Shown: positions 9,332 through 17,187, counted from the first letter of the stretch. The stretch: DNA of 64,000 bases from Longitalea luteola (GCF_017356035.1 NZ_JAFIQX010000011.1:208506-272505); one strand, 5' to 3'. Made by a program: numbers and translations. Notes: a model not told the origin generated them from the sequence alone.

Positions 9332-10072
9332 ATGAACACCACACAAACACTTGAACAAATGAAGCAACTTAGGTTGCTGGGTATGCATCAGTCTTATCAT
9401 GCTCAATTGGAATTGCCCCTTGATAAGCAACTCGACAGTCACGAACTGATAGGCAGCTTACTACAGGCAGAGATGCTCAACAGGGCCAACGAGAAAACCG
9501 CCTATTACCTGAAACTGGCGAAACTGAGATTGCCAGCTACCCTGGACCAGATAGAATGCAGTGCAGCACGCAACCTGACCAAAGCACAACTATCTTTACT
9601 GGCAGAAGGTCGTTACCTTAATCAAGGAGAAAACATCCTGATCACAGGTGCTACAGGCTGCGGCAAAAGTTTCCTGGCCTGCGCTCTCGGCCACCAGGCC
9701 TGCCTGCAGGGATATAAAACCATTTACCTCAACCTCAATAGGCTTATTGAAAAAATAACCCTATCCAAACTGGATGGTTCATACATCAAGTTCCTTAATC
9801 ACCTGGAACGCCAAACACTTATTATCCTGGATGATTTTGGACTGGCGCCAATGACTCAGGAAATAAGACTTACTTTATTACAACTACTGGAAGACCGTTA
9901 TGGAAGGAAAAGCATAATAGTAACCTCTCAGCTACCTGTTGCTAAATGGTATGAATATATAAATGACCCAACTCTTGCCGATGCAATAATGGACAGAATG
10001 ACAGCAAATGCAATGCGTTTAGATCTTAAAGGTGAGTCCTTAAGAAGGAAAAAGTCGAAGACGAATCAATAA
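9332..10072 (+). CDS. istB: IS21-family transposition helper ATPase IstB (copy 1)
   Basis: 246 residues of the DnaC/IstB AAA+ family. An N-terminal helical region (LEQMKQLRLLGMHQSY) is followed by Walker A GATGCGKS near residue 106 and Walker B LIILDDFG near residue 169, then the sensor region IIVTSQLP. IstB loads on DNA and activates IstA. It lies 30 nt behind istA in the same element and appears intact. Confidence 0.95.
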   Translation: MNTTQTLEQMKQLRLLGMHQSYHAQLELPLDKQLDSHELIGSLLQAEMLNRANEKTAYYLKLAKLRLPATLDQIECSAARNLTKAQLSLLAEGRYLNQGENILITGATGCGKSFLACALGHQACLQGYKTIYLNLNRLIEKITLSKLDGSYIKFLNHLERQTLIILDDFGLAPMTQEIRLTLLQLLEDRYGRKSIIVTSQLPVAKWYEYINDPTLADAIMDRMTANAMRLDLKGESLRRKKSKTNQ

Positions 10073-10160
10073 GACGTTGTATTTTTATCAAACCTACATC
10101 AAGCTCTTACTCTTACTGACCCACAGGGGTGGGTCAACATCCAGTAACCCTGGGTCAACA

Positions 10161-10376
10161 TCACGAGAATTTACAATCGCTACATTCAAGAATTTCTTCA
10201 TCCGGTAACCCTGTTACTTCACGAATTATCCGTAAAGCTGCTGCTTTAGTAAGATTATCACTGTTTTTTTGGATATATCTAGCTATTGTAAACTCTGTAC
10301 AACCAAGAACATCCATTAATCGGCGGCGTGTAATCGGATTATTTATTGCATTTAATGCTTTTGGGCTGAGTTTCAT
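10161..10376 (-). CDS. Small HTH protein, 3' end altered by IS21 insertion
   Basis: 71 codons in the present sequence. The native protein can be rebuilt as 68 residues (MKLSPKALNAINNPITRR to EEILECSDN). The IS copy 1 junction falls between the codon for the penultimate Asp and the end, so only the last residues change: CKFS replaces N before a stop supplied by the IS. The sequence RRLMDVLGCTEFTIARYI looks like a compact helix-turn-helix of a kind that recurs in Chitinophagaceae beside XRE regulators. The ATG at 10376 is chosen over an upstream in-frame start, because that start would read through the end of IS copy 2. It lies about 40 nt downstream of the native stop of the 153-aa gene. Confidence 0.75.
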   Translation of the reverse strand: MKLSPKALNAINNPITRRRLMDVLGCTEFTIARYIQKNSDNLTKAAALRIIREVTGLPDEEILECSDCKFS

Positions 10377-10477
10377 AAAAGGAAAAGATAATAGGTGTAG
10401 AATATTGAGTAGACAGTTAGACGCTTTTTGATTTATGGAGGGCATCTTCTCTGACATTTGTAGTCGGTAAGCAACAA

Positions 10478-10557
10478 TGCAGAGTTTTTGGCAATAAGAA
10501 GTGCAGAACTTTTGGCAACAACCAGTACACAAAAATTGGCAACAAGAGTGCAGAGCG
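10478..10557. repeat. Left-end subterminal repeats of IS21 copy 2
   Basis: Three copies of GTGCAGA.(C/T)TTTTGGCAA-like repeats (near 10478, 10500 and 10522-10556), matching inverted copies at 12990-13089. They are probable transposase-binding sites of this element. Confidence 0.8.
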
Positions 10558-10580
10558 GTGTCAAAAATAAGAGCATTGAT

Positions 10581-11330
10581 TTAGTCTTCAAAAATTGTTT
10601 TCCTGTTTTCCAGCCGGTAGCTCTTGCCGGACAGGTTAATCACTTCACATTGGAACAGTAAGCGGTCTAGTAATGCCGTTGCCAGTACTTCATCTCCGAG
10701 CATTTGCACCCACTCCGCTGGTTTCTTATTGGTGGTGATGATAAAGGATGTTCTTTCATAAATCTGATTGATAAAATTAAACAGGCTCACTGCTTCCTTT
10801 TTTTCCACAGGGAACAGCATGATGTCATCGATTACGATCAGGTGTGCCTGTAGTAACCGTTTGTATTCAGCTTTAGCAGTCCGGGTGATCTCTTTCATCT
10901 TCAGGGTACTGATCAGGCCGTCCATAGTTCTGAAGTAAGCCTTATAGCCCTTTTTGATAGCTTCAAAACAAAGTCCTCCCGAGAGGAACGTTTTTCCGGT
11001 ACCCGATGGCCCCATACAGATAATGTTAAAAATCTGGTCCATCCAGTGCAGTTCCTGCAACTGGTGTAGTTTAGCGATCGTGAACCCGTTATTGACGCTG
11101 TGATCGTACGTGCTGAGGTCACAGTGTTTCGGTAAGCAAGCCAGCTTCATTCGCTTTTTAATGTCTTTTTGCTGCCGGTAATCTGCCTCCGCGCGCAGGA
11201 AGCTAAGGGTATAATCCATATACCCCTGTGCTTTAGCTTCTGCTTCGGTAATAAGTTCATCAATGACCTTGTTTATGCCACTCATGTTAAACTGTTGGCA
11301 ATACTGCCTGATTAATTGCTTTTGTTCCAT
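10581..11330 (-). CDS. istB: IS21-family transposition helper ATPase IstB (copy 2)
   Basis: 249 residues of the DnaC/IstB family. Walker A is GPSGTGKT and Walker B is LIVIDDIML; the region FIITTNKKPAEW supplies sensor 1. The sequence is only distantly similar to IstB of copy 1, in line with the different end repeats. It lies 24 nt downstream of istA in the same orientation and is intact. The related, broken istB relic at 15.9-16.15 kb shows that elements of this family have entered the neighbourhood more than once. Confidence 0.95.
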   Translation of the reverse strand: MEQKQLIRQYCQQFNMSGINKVIDELITEAEAKAQGYMDYTLSFLRAEADYRQQKDIKKRMKLACLPKHCDLSTYDHSVNNGFTIAKLHQLQELHWMDQIFNIICMGPSGTGKTFLSGGLCFEAIKKGYKAYFRTMDGLISTLKMKEITRTAKAEYKRLLQAHLIVIDDIMLFPVEKKEAVSLFNFINQIYERTSFIITTNKKPAEWVQMLGDEVLATALLDRLLFQCEVINLSGKSYRLENRKTIFED

Positions 11331-11354
11331 TTGTTGATTGTTTATTAAAAAAGA

Positions 11355-12920
11355 TTAAAACATGTCATAGTCGTTGATAGAGCTGGTTGCCGGCTGTATC
11401 AGCGCCTGGTCTGGCGGTTGATTGTTTAAGGGATTTAGTGTTAGTTGTAAGCTGGTACCCTGCTGGGGATCGTCCGTTTGTTCGTAGAGGTAGTGGTTCA
11501 CAATGGCTTTAAAGTCACCGGCTCCGTTGATACCATGCTGCTGACAGTAGGCCAGCGCTTCGTCAACTATCTGTGGTGTTGTGGTGCTGGCTACCTGCAC
11601 CAGTATCATCAACTGGTCGCGGACGTAGCGTGGTTTATCCTGCCGGATGGCTGATACCAGTTTGCGTCCTTTTTGAGGATCGGCAAGCATAGAATAGAAC
11701 CTATCCTCCAATTCTATGATAGCCTGGCTCTTTTCCCTTCTGTGGTCATTATTGATAATCTTTTCTCCTCTGCCGGCACTAATTAGGTGCCGGCAAAGCT
11801 CCCGGTGCCCCAGATCATACAACACAATACAGGAGCCTTGTCTTTCGAGCAATACCTTGCTTCCCCGGCCCTTATAGGTTCCCCCTGGCAGCGAGTAAAA
11901 ATTCCCTTTGTAAGAGAAGCTGTTGTCCTTACGGACGGTATATTCAACAGCGTTGGGCCGGCAGGTGACCGCTAGGCTAACAGGACGCAGGAATGGTTTT
12001 TCTATTTCCCATTCCGCTACAGGACGTTTTCTGGTAAAACTGTGAGGAAGCTCATTGGCGGTCCTTGCCAGCCATGCCAACGCTTCGGAGTTCAGCAAAT
12101 CGATATCGATATAGGTTCTGTTATACAAAAAGTTCTGTTTAACATACTTGACCACGTTTTCGACTTTGCCTTTGCTTTGCGGATCTGATTTACGACAAAA
12201 GTGAAGCCGGAAGCCGCGTTGGTGTTGATAGCTTTTGAAAGCATCAGTTAAAATCAGATCGCCATTGTTTTCATCGACCATAAATACCCTGTCCTGATCG
12301 TATACCAACGTATCTGGTATCCCTTCCAAAAAGGCAAAGGCTTTTTCGTGGGCATCTATCGCCGTTTGGGACGTAAATGGCTCGGTAGAGAAAAGAACAT
12401 ATTTGTAGCGAGACCGGGAGAGCACCATCATGAAAAAATAGACCCTGATCCTTTTGCCCTGGCTGTTACGCATATTGTAAACTCCAAAATCTACCTGCCC
12501 CTGAAGGCCGTAAGGCGTTTCTTCTACCATTCCGTAAATGCGGACTTCATCTGTCTTTGGCAGATGATACTGCTGTCGCACCCAGGCAACAAAATTGAAT
12601 ACTGTTTTGGGAGATACGCAAGGGAAGCTGGTAAAATGTTCTTTGAGCCAATCGTGCATCTGAGCCGAGGAAGTGTCTCGATATAGTTCCAGCTTGGATT
12701 TTATGAAGCTCTCGTAGGGCTCGAGCACTTTATTTTTAGTTGAGCAGGTTTGGAGGTATTGCTCATAGTCGCGGTCATCTTCGATGGATAATAACCTTTT
12801 AACGGTCCGCCAGTTTAGGCCAAGAAACTTACTGATATAGCTGATGGAAAAGCCATCTCTGGATAGTTGATGTACCTGGTGATAGATCATAAGCTTCGAT
12901 AAATAAGGGGTCATTGACAT
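11355..12920 (-). CDS. istA: IS21-family transposase IstA (copy 2)
   Basis: 521 residues. An N-terminal helix-turn-helix (SISYISKFLGLNWRTV) is followed by a DDE core with acidic residues in GQVDFGVYNM, DTLVYDQDRV and SKGKVENVVKYVKQNF, and a C-terminal beta-rich DNA-binding part (YSLPGGTYKGRGSKVLL). The start is ATG at 12920, with a second ATG two codons later. A 36-bp perfect palindrome lies just upstream at 12952-12987. The frame is intact, so the element could still transpose. Confidence 0.95.
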   Translation of the reverse strand: MSMTPYLSKLMIYHQVHQLSRDGFSISYISKFLGLNWRTVKRLLSIEDDRDYEQYLQTCSTKNKVLEPYESFIKSKLELYRDTSSAQMHDWLKEHFTSFPCVSPKTVFNFVAWVRQQYHLPKTDEVRIYGMVEETPYGLQGQVDFGVYNMRNSQGKRIRVYFFMMVLSRSRYKYVLFSTEPFTSQTAIDAHEKAFAFLEGIPDTLVYDQDRVFMVDENNGDLILTDAFKSYQHQRGFRLHFCRKSDPQSKGKVENVVKYVKQNFLYNRTYIDIDLLNSEALAWLARTANELPHSFTRKRPVAEWEIEKPFLRPVSLAVTCRPNAVEYTVRKDNSFSYKGNFYSLPGGTYKGRGSKVLLERQGSCIVLYDLGHRELCRHLISAGRGEKIINNDHRREKSQAIIELEDRFYSMLADPQKGRKLVSAIRQDKPRYVRDQLMILVQVASTTTPQIVDEALAYCQQHGINGAGDFKAIVNHYLYEQTDDPQQGTSLQLTLNPLNNQPPDQALIQPATSSINDYDMF

Positions 12921-12951
12921 CGCCGCAAAAATTTAGGCGGCAAAAGTGACT

Positions 12952-12987
12952 TTTTCCCTTTGCGGGGCATGCCCCGCAAAGGGAAAA
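12952..12987. repeat. 36-bp perfect palindrome upstream of istA (copy 2)
   Basis: The 18 bases 12952-12969 (TTTTCCCTTTGCGGGGCA) are followed immediately by their exact reverse complement. In RNA this would form a very stable hairpin with a T-tract on either strand. Its place between the IS end and istA suggests a guard terminator against outside transcription, or a regulator of istA expression. Confidence 0.85.
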
Positions 12988-13035
12988 GCTCTGCACTCTT
13001 TGTTGCCAATTTCTTTGCACCCTTGTTACCAAAAG

Positions 13036-13533
13036 TTATGTACTCTTGTTGCCAATTGTTGTGTATTCCTGATTACCAAAAACTCTGTAGTTGTAATTAC
13101 CGATTACAACATTTTTCAATAGGCACTCATACTTATGTTTAACCCAACTCATAAATTCTAAATCATAGGTCTTGCCAGTGTGCCACTTTAATCGATCCAA
13201 TTGTGCCAAATACATTTCATTCCCTCTTATACCCCAACAAAATTTTACCATTCTATCCAGCATTTTGCATAAGTAGAAGTAATGAGTATGGCCAATTTCT
13301 TGTTCTAATTTTTTGGCGACATCTGTCAAAGCGAAAGCTCTTAATGCTGATGAACAAGCAAACGGATAATACTCAATACAATCTTTAAATGCATCTTCTC
13401 CAAATAAATAATAGACTTCAGTTGCGATTTCTTCCTCAAATTCCAGTCCTATACTTTTTTCATTCAAATACTGCACTATGAGGTTTAATATTTCTCTATT
13501 TAAAATTTTTTGGGCATTTTTATTATCGTCCAT
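13036..13533 (-). CDS. Uncharacterised protein, C-terminal tail replaced by IS sequence
   Basis: Not recognised. A helical protein starting at ATG 13533; a TTG 60 nt further upstream is in frame but less likely. The first 141 residues (MDDNKNAQKILNREI to ECLLKN) are chromosomal. The last 24 codons are read from the end of IS copy 2. Removing the IS and one ACATT copy gives a native tail VREDALHKSKSV and a stop at 10417-10419, a protein of 153 residues. The composition is acidic and aromatic (EYYPFACSSALRAFALTD), with no signal peptide. It sits between the XRE/S24 repressor gene and the small HTH gene in one operon. Confidence 0.7.
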   Translation of the reverse strand: MDDNKNAQKILNREILNLIVQYLNEKSIGLEFEEEIATEVYYLFGEDAFKDCIEYYPFACSSALRAFALTDVAKKLEQEIGHTHYFYLCKMLDRMVKFCWGIRGNEMYLAQLDRLKWHTGKTYDLEFMSWVKHKYECLLKNVVIGNYNYRVFGNQEYTTIGNKST

Positions 13534-13627
13534 AATAATTGTTTTGAGTGGTTGAATAAATACCACCAGTGGAAACTGGTGAGCTAAGTTCAAAAAAGCT
13601 GCGTTGATTAAAACACGGCCACACTTT

Positions 13628-14293
13628 TCATTGATGCTTCGTTATTGAAGCAATTACCTTAAATATGCCCGCTATCTGCTGCCAGTTTCTTTCAATGGGT
13701 GGATACCTAATTTGATCAGCATTATCCGAAATCAGCTTTATACTGTTTTCATCTTCGCCTACATATACCCTCCGTACAAGGCCATGATAATTATAATCGA
13801 TAATGTAATAATATTTTCCAGGCTCGATAATTCTATTATCGTACAAACGAGAAACTGCAATTCGGCATCCGTTTCGAAATGTCGGCTCCATGCTTTCACC
13901 GGTTACTTCAACCACACCTTCAACCGCTCCCAGGAATGGAGCTGTTATACGGTCTACAATAAGCTCAGGTTCATTATTATGCACGGTTACTGTTCCGGCT
14001 GCCGCCTTACCATCGGTTTGTGGAACAGCCAGTTTATCGCGGCTGAAAGGAAGACGCATGGTAGCAGGCTTTTGGTCTTCCATATCCAACCGGTTAATCT
14101 CCAGTTGATGTTCCATTTTATCGAGGTACGCCTTCAGTTTAAAATAATCATTGAGGTTGCTGGGCCTGGTGCCCTTCTCCCATTTGTATAAAGTTTCCTT
14201 TGCAAGTCCGGTAGCGGCAGCAATGGCAGGCATTTTAATATTTGATCTTTGTCTGAATGCCTTAAGTCTGTGTCCGATTTGATAGTCCATCAT
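13628..14293 (-). CDS. XRE-S24 (LexA/CI-like) repressor
   Basis: 221 residues. An N-terminal XRE HTH (LKAFRQRSNIKMPAIAAATG then KETLYKWEKG, residues ~8-50), a linker, then an S24 peptidase-like domain with the nucleophile Ser in VTGESMEPTFRNG near residue 132. The family's general-base Lys, usually in a VKR motif, appears here as Arg in GLVRRVYVG, so self-cleavage may be lost. Such proteins repress prophages or stress-linked genes. The ATGATGA junction overlaps the stop of the upstream 297-aa gene, so the two are translationally coupled. The second ATG (14290) is an equally possible start. Confidence 0.88.
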   Translation of the reverse strand: MMDYQIGHRLKAFRQRSNIKMPAIAAATGLAKETLYKWEKGTRPSNLNDYFKLKAYLDKMEHQLEINRLDMEDQKPATMRLPFSRDKLAVPQTDGKAAAGTVTVHNNEPELIVDRITAPFLGAVEGVVEVTGESMEPTFRNGCRIAVSRLYDNRIIEPGKYYYIIDYNYHGLVRRVYVGEDENSIKLISDNADQIRYPPIERNWQQIAGIFKVIASITKHQ

Positions 14294-15183
14294 GATATTG
14301 GTTCGGTCATTTTGGAATCATACCATAATGTATTATCATATTTTTTAAGCAAGCAGTCGGCACATTCGATGAGACACAAAGTAGTCCTATAAATGTTTAG
14401 GACTTGAACCTCTTTAAAATTATCTGGCCACGGGTGAACGAAGGCAATCCCGGCATCTAGCATATCTTCCAGCTCCCTTTTAATATACTTCATAGGGTAA
14501 GATCCAAAAAATTCAGTAACTACATTTTTAGGATGGCCAATCTGTTCTTTAGTTAGTAAGGTGGTTTTGTTTCTAATTTTAAATTTATTCTTAACATTAT
14601 CGTCTGTAAGATTATAAATGAATATTACTGCCATTATTTCAATGAATAAAATTAGGTCTTCATAAAACTGCATGAATTGGCAACGATGATCACTATTATT
14701 ATATACACTGAATTCTGCAGATAAACTAACAAACTTCCAATTGTTAAGTTTTTCTATAAGTGATTGCGCCGTGTTATTTTTGAAGATTTTAGATATGACA
14801 TACATAGAATCACTATGCGCACTTTCATATATTGAAGCAGGCTTACCTAACAAAACATCTTCCTCTGGTTCTTCATCAATTTCTTCATCATCCAACACGG
14901 GTGATTCAACAGGCTGTGCGTTTTGCTCTTTTTTATGATTATTCAAGATCACCGAACACGCCTCAATTAATTTGGATACAAATTCATATGTTCCCAAGTG
15001 ATTATAAGCATCTGTTGCTTTGTAATTCATAGCGTCTCGATACATATTCAGTAAGTCGGTTCGAATGTCTGTCAAATGGTACTGTTTAAAAAAATCCTGA
15101 AGTACAGCAAAAGGATTCTCAATTTCACCGATTGACAATAGAAATGGCTGCTTGTGATAGGTGGGGAAATCTTTTGAGCTCAT
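14290..15183 (-). CDS. Uncharacterised 297-aa protein, first gene of the regulatory operon
   Basis: Not recognised. A cytosolic, mostly helical protein with an acidic low-complexity stretch in the middle (DDEEIDEEPEED, residues ~98-109) that separates two helical halves. A hydrophobic helix (LFIEIMAVIFIYNL) is present, but no clear membrane topology. It is coupled by overlap to the XRE/S24 repressor gene downstream, which suggests a joint function such as sensor plus repressor or protein plus antitoxin. A candidate structured RNA and promoter lie directly upstream. Function is left open. Confidence 0.65.
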   Translation of the reverse strand: MSSKDFPTYHKQPFLLSIGEIENPFAVLQDFFKQYHLTDIRTDLLNMYRDAMNYKATDAYNHLGTYEFVSKLIEACSVILNNHKKEQNAQPVESPVLDDEEIDEEPEEDVLLGKPASIYESAHSDSMYVISKIFKNNTAQSLIEKLNNWKFVSLSAEFSVYNNSDHRCQFMQFYEDLILFIEIMAVIFIYNLTDDNVKNKFKIRNKTTLLTKEQIGHPKNVVTEFFGSYPMKYIKRELEDMLDAGIAFVHPWPDNFKEVQVLNIYRTTLCLIECADCLLKKYDNTLWYDSKMTEPIS

Positions 15184-15230
15184 AAAACATGATTTGAGGT
15201 GGGAAAAATGAAGTTCTATGAGACTATCCC

Positions 15231-15421
15231 TAAAAAAAAATGGCGCGGGTTAGTCCTTATGGTCTGAAGGCTTCGACACCTGATCCCAATAAAGACGCCC
15301 ACGCCGTAACGTGAGCGTTTCTCTTTATTACTCTGGGATCATTGAATAACACAGACACAAAGTGCCTATGGTCGAAGAATTCAGGACCAGAAATAAAGCG
15401 AACGCTTAAATCCTTTTATGT
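15231..15421 (-). ncRNA. Candidate structured RNA (6S-like shape) or long structured leader
   Basis: The stretch folds on itself over ~150 nt. An outer stem pairs TGGTCTGAA..CTTCGAC (15259-15276) with GTCGAAGAATTCAGGACCA (15371-15389). An inner stem pairs TGATCCCA..AATAAAGA..CGC.CACG (15281-15303) with CGTGAGCG..TCTTTATT..TGGGATCA (15310-15341). On the minus strand it is preceded by TAGTTTTG (15434-15427), a match to the Bacteroidota TAnnTTTG element, and followed by nine T at 15240-15232. That gives a transcript of about 190 nt, the size and general shape of 6S RNA. It could instead be a leader of the 297-aa gene, which starts 48 nt further on. The strand is inferred. Confidence 0.45.
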
Positions 15422-15426
15422 GTTCG

Positions 15427-15434
15427 CAAAACTA
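15427..15434 (-). promoter_or_regulatory. Candidate promoter -7 element (TAGTTTTG)
   Basis: Matches the TAnnTTTG consensus of the Bacteroidota primary sigma factor on the minus strand. TTTCGAC lies about 21 bp upstream as a weak -33 element. It is placed to drive the candidate RNA and the 297-aa/XRE-S24 operon. Confidence 0.4.
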
Positions 15435-15618
15435 TTAAATCCTTATTTAACTATCGTCGAAATACATTTTTTTAGTCATAGTTTATACCTCTAATGTACA
15501 AATTATACTTTAAAAGTAGATAAATATACTTAAAAAGTATAACTCATTCTTTATTAATCACTTACCTCATTTTCGAACAGGAAGTATATATATTTGAGCC
15601 TTTAAGTAGAAGGTAAGA

Positions 15619-15831
15619 ATGGAAAAAGTGGAATTAAATAGACTAAAAATTGTATTGGCAGAAAAGAAGCGCACTAACAGATGGCTTGCCGATCAATTAG
15701 GCTATAATGAAAATACAGTTTCCAGGTGGTCGCAAAATTATCAGCAGCCTGCCTTGGAAACACTCTATCAAGTATCTCTGCTTTTAGACTGTGACCTAAA
15801 GGATCTTATAGCGTCTACCCGGACCAAGTGA
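15619..15831 (+). CDS. Small XRE-family DNA-binding protein
   Basis: 70 residues, essentially a bare XRE helix-turn-helix: LNRLKIVLAEKKRTNRWLAD, then YNENTVSRWSQN and a C-terminal LLDCDLKDLI. ATG at 15619 follows AAGGTAAGA. It is divergent from the minus-strand XRE/S24 operon and separated from it by the candidate structured RNA. Lone regulators of this size are very common in Bacteroidota and often autoregulate or control a divergent operon. The target is not visible. Confidence 0.85.
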   Translation: MEKVELNRLKIVLAEKKRTNRWLADQLGYNENTVSRWSQNYQQPALETLYQVSLLLDCDLKDLIASTRTK

Positions 15832-15924
15832 ATAATCTTGAATGAAATCAAAGAAAAAAAGTAATTACTGCGACCTTTGTAGCAATGTCAAACAGGCATA
15901 GAAATAATATTAAATTGGAAGAAT

Positions 15925-16150
15925 CCAAAATAGGCCCTATATCCTGTTTTAATAGCGTAATAACATAATCCTGCTGTGAGCATTGTTTTTCCGATTCCAT
16001 TAGGTCCCTTGATAACCAGGCTAAAGTTCTGATCAAGCCCGGGTTAATTCTTTAAGCTGTTCAAGGCGATTGACAGGTATGCCTTCCACGGCAGTGCAGT
16101 CATAATGCTTTAGGTCATAGTTAACCGGCAGTTGCTCTCCAGATTCTGTT
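15925..16150 (-). pseudogene. istB: Broken istB fragment (IS21 family relic)
   Basis: On the minus strand the sequence reads EQLPVNYDLKHYDCTAVEGI, then a frameshift after LKELTRA, then LDQNFSLVIKGPNGIGKT with an intact Walker A and MLTAGLCYYAIKTGYRAYFGF, and then it ends. This is the middle third of an IstB-type ATPase resembling copy 2 more than copy 1. No istA and no end repeats were recognised. The remaining bases of the 15832-16635 gap hold no further gene. Confidence 0.8.
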
Positions 16151-16635
16151 TTTGATGTTCATTTGTTTTGTATTGTTTGATTAAAAAAATAGAGATATCT
16201 CACTTTTTGCCAAAAGGGCGAAAAAAGCGTGCAAAGTATGACCAATGACCAACTTTGGGCAAAACATGAATCGATAGTTCTTTGCCAGTTTTAAGCAGTA
16301 ATGTAACTTTAATGTATATCTGTCAGGGACTCCCAGCAATTTTTCAAGAAGGTTTATGAAGATTTGGAAAATAACTCCTAAAGAATGGCAGAAGCAAAAT
16401 GGAATTGCATAACCCAACCTTATGGGCACTATCTAACGGTTAACATAAACCGTGTATTTTAATAAAATAGTGCGCAAATGAATATCTTTTGTGCTGAATT
16501 GAATATTTTATGATTGTAACTTGCTTACAGAATGAATGAAGCGAACTTTCCTGAAATCAAGAATTATTACTTATTTAAATGACCAATATGAAAACTCAAC
16601 ATAACTAATTAACTCAATAGAAATGCTTTTACTTT
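16151..16635. other. AT-rich intergenic region
   Basis: No gene is supported. The minus-strand frame at 16181-16429 has no family features. The block GTAACTTGCTTACAGAATGA at 16515-16534 recurs almost exactly at 18517-18536 (see the repeat entry). Confidence 0.4.
16515..16540 (+). repeat. Dispersed repeat (T/G)AACTTGC(T/A)TACAGAATGAATGA, copy 1
   Basis: About 25 bp, with a second copy at 18517-18541; the two differ at two or three positions. Each copy ends in an ATGAATGA(A/G) that opens a tiny frame. It could be a conserved promoter/leader or the edge of a duplicated segment. Confidence 0.5.
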
Positions 16636-16977
16636 ATGCAAGTTATCCAATACGATAAATATGAATTGCAATACATCTTAGATGCACTTAAGTCATTAGA
16701 TCTTCCAAAATGTAAGTTAATTGCGAATTGGCTTTCTGAATATATCAAGATGCAAGAGATCGATTATTATGAGATATCTCATAAGAGCATTCAAGAGTTA
16801 AATTTATCACCCCGTGCAGAAAAAGTGCTTAAGAATAATAATATACACACCATTGGATCATTAATAAATCGAGCATCTAATTGGGATAACATTAGAATAT
16901 TAAAAGGAGCAGGAAAGGTAGTAGTTAATGAATTAGCTCAAAAAATTAAAGAAATTCAAAAAGGATTAGTTAAATGA
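16636..16977 (+). CDS. Orphan protein with RNA polymerase alpha C-terminal-domain-like fold
   Basis: 113 residues. Residues ~50-110 match the alpha-CTD pattern: SIQELNLSPRAEKVLKNN, NIHTIGSLINRA, IRILKGAGKVVVNELAQKI, the same order of helices and the helix-hairpin-helix GAGK turn as in RpoA (consensus: L.L..R..N.L...GI.T...L, then L..I...G......EI...L). The N-terminal 50 residues are helical and not recognised. The rest of RpoA is absent. It may bind DNA or a sigma/activator partner, or be a generic SAM-like helix-hairpin-helix domain. It lies alone, followed by AraC regulators. Confidence 0.7.
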   Translation: MQVIQYDKYELQYILDALKSLDLPKCKLIANWLSEYIKMQEIDYYEISHKSIQELNLSPRAEKVLKNNNIHTIGSLINRASNWDNIRILKGAGKVVVNELAQKIKEIQKGLVK

Positions 16978-17187
16978 TTTGAAGCAGATCAGTCAGCACA
17001 ACCAAATTCAATGTGATATAGTTACCTCCCAATTCAAAGGCAAACAAGAACACCTCACAGTTCTGTCCCGTTGATTACTATTTAACCGTTAAATATCCAA
17101 GCCCTACCAGTAACGATAAACCTTACTTAATTTATCAGAATTACTATTTGTATTGTAAAATTGATTTAATAAGTAAAATCTTATCCC

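Larger units (their letters stand above)
7519..10175 (+). mobile_element. IS21-family insertion sequence (copy 1), 2657 bp
   Basis: Boundaries come from imperfect terminal inverted repeats beginning TGTA(G/A)ATTC (7519 rightward, 10175 leftward) and a 5-bp target duplication ATCGC at 7514-7518 and 10176-10180. Inside lie istA and istB on the plus strand. Multiple copies of ATGTTGACCCACC occur at the ends, about five on the left (near 7534, 7558, 7578, 7634 and 7691) and two inverted on the right (near 10131 and 10152), as expected for transposase-binding repeats of IS21. It inserted at the 3' end of the 68-aa HTH gene. Removing it together with one copy of ATCGC restores a clean stop codon. 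Confidence 0.93.
10459..13108 (-). mobile_element. IS21-family insertion sequence (copy 2, different subtype), 2650 bp
   Basis: Bounded by inverted repeats TGTA(G/A)TCGGTAA (10459 rightward, 13108 leftward), with similarity continuing through CAGAGTTTTTGG on both sides. A 5-bp target duplication ACATT lies at 10454-10458 and 13109-13113. istA and istB are on the minus strand. Subterminal repeats of the type TTGGCAACAAGAGTGCAGAG occur three times on the left (10478-10556) and in inverted form on the right (12990-13089). They are unrelated in sequence to those of copy 1, so the two elements are distinct insertions. It inserted near the 3' end of the 153-aa gene. Confidence 0.93.

Noticed and set aside
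10129..10431. 100-aa plus-strand frame
   Set aside because: Antisense to the small HTH gene; the minus-strand reading explains the conserved HTH and rebuilds properly after IS removal.
15231..15434. Retron-like or CRISPR-like structure
   Set aside because: A palindromic RNA near XRE genes recalled retron ncRNA, but no reverse transcriptase is present, and there is no regular repeat-spacer pattern.
16181..16429. 82-aa minus-strand frame
   Set aside because: Cysteine- and phenylalanine-rich random-looking sequence in an AT-rich gap with no supporting feature.
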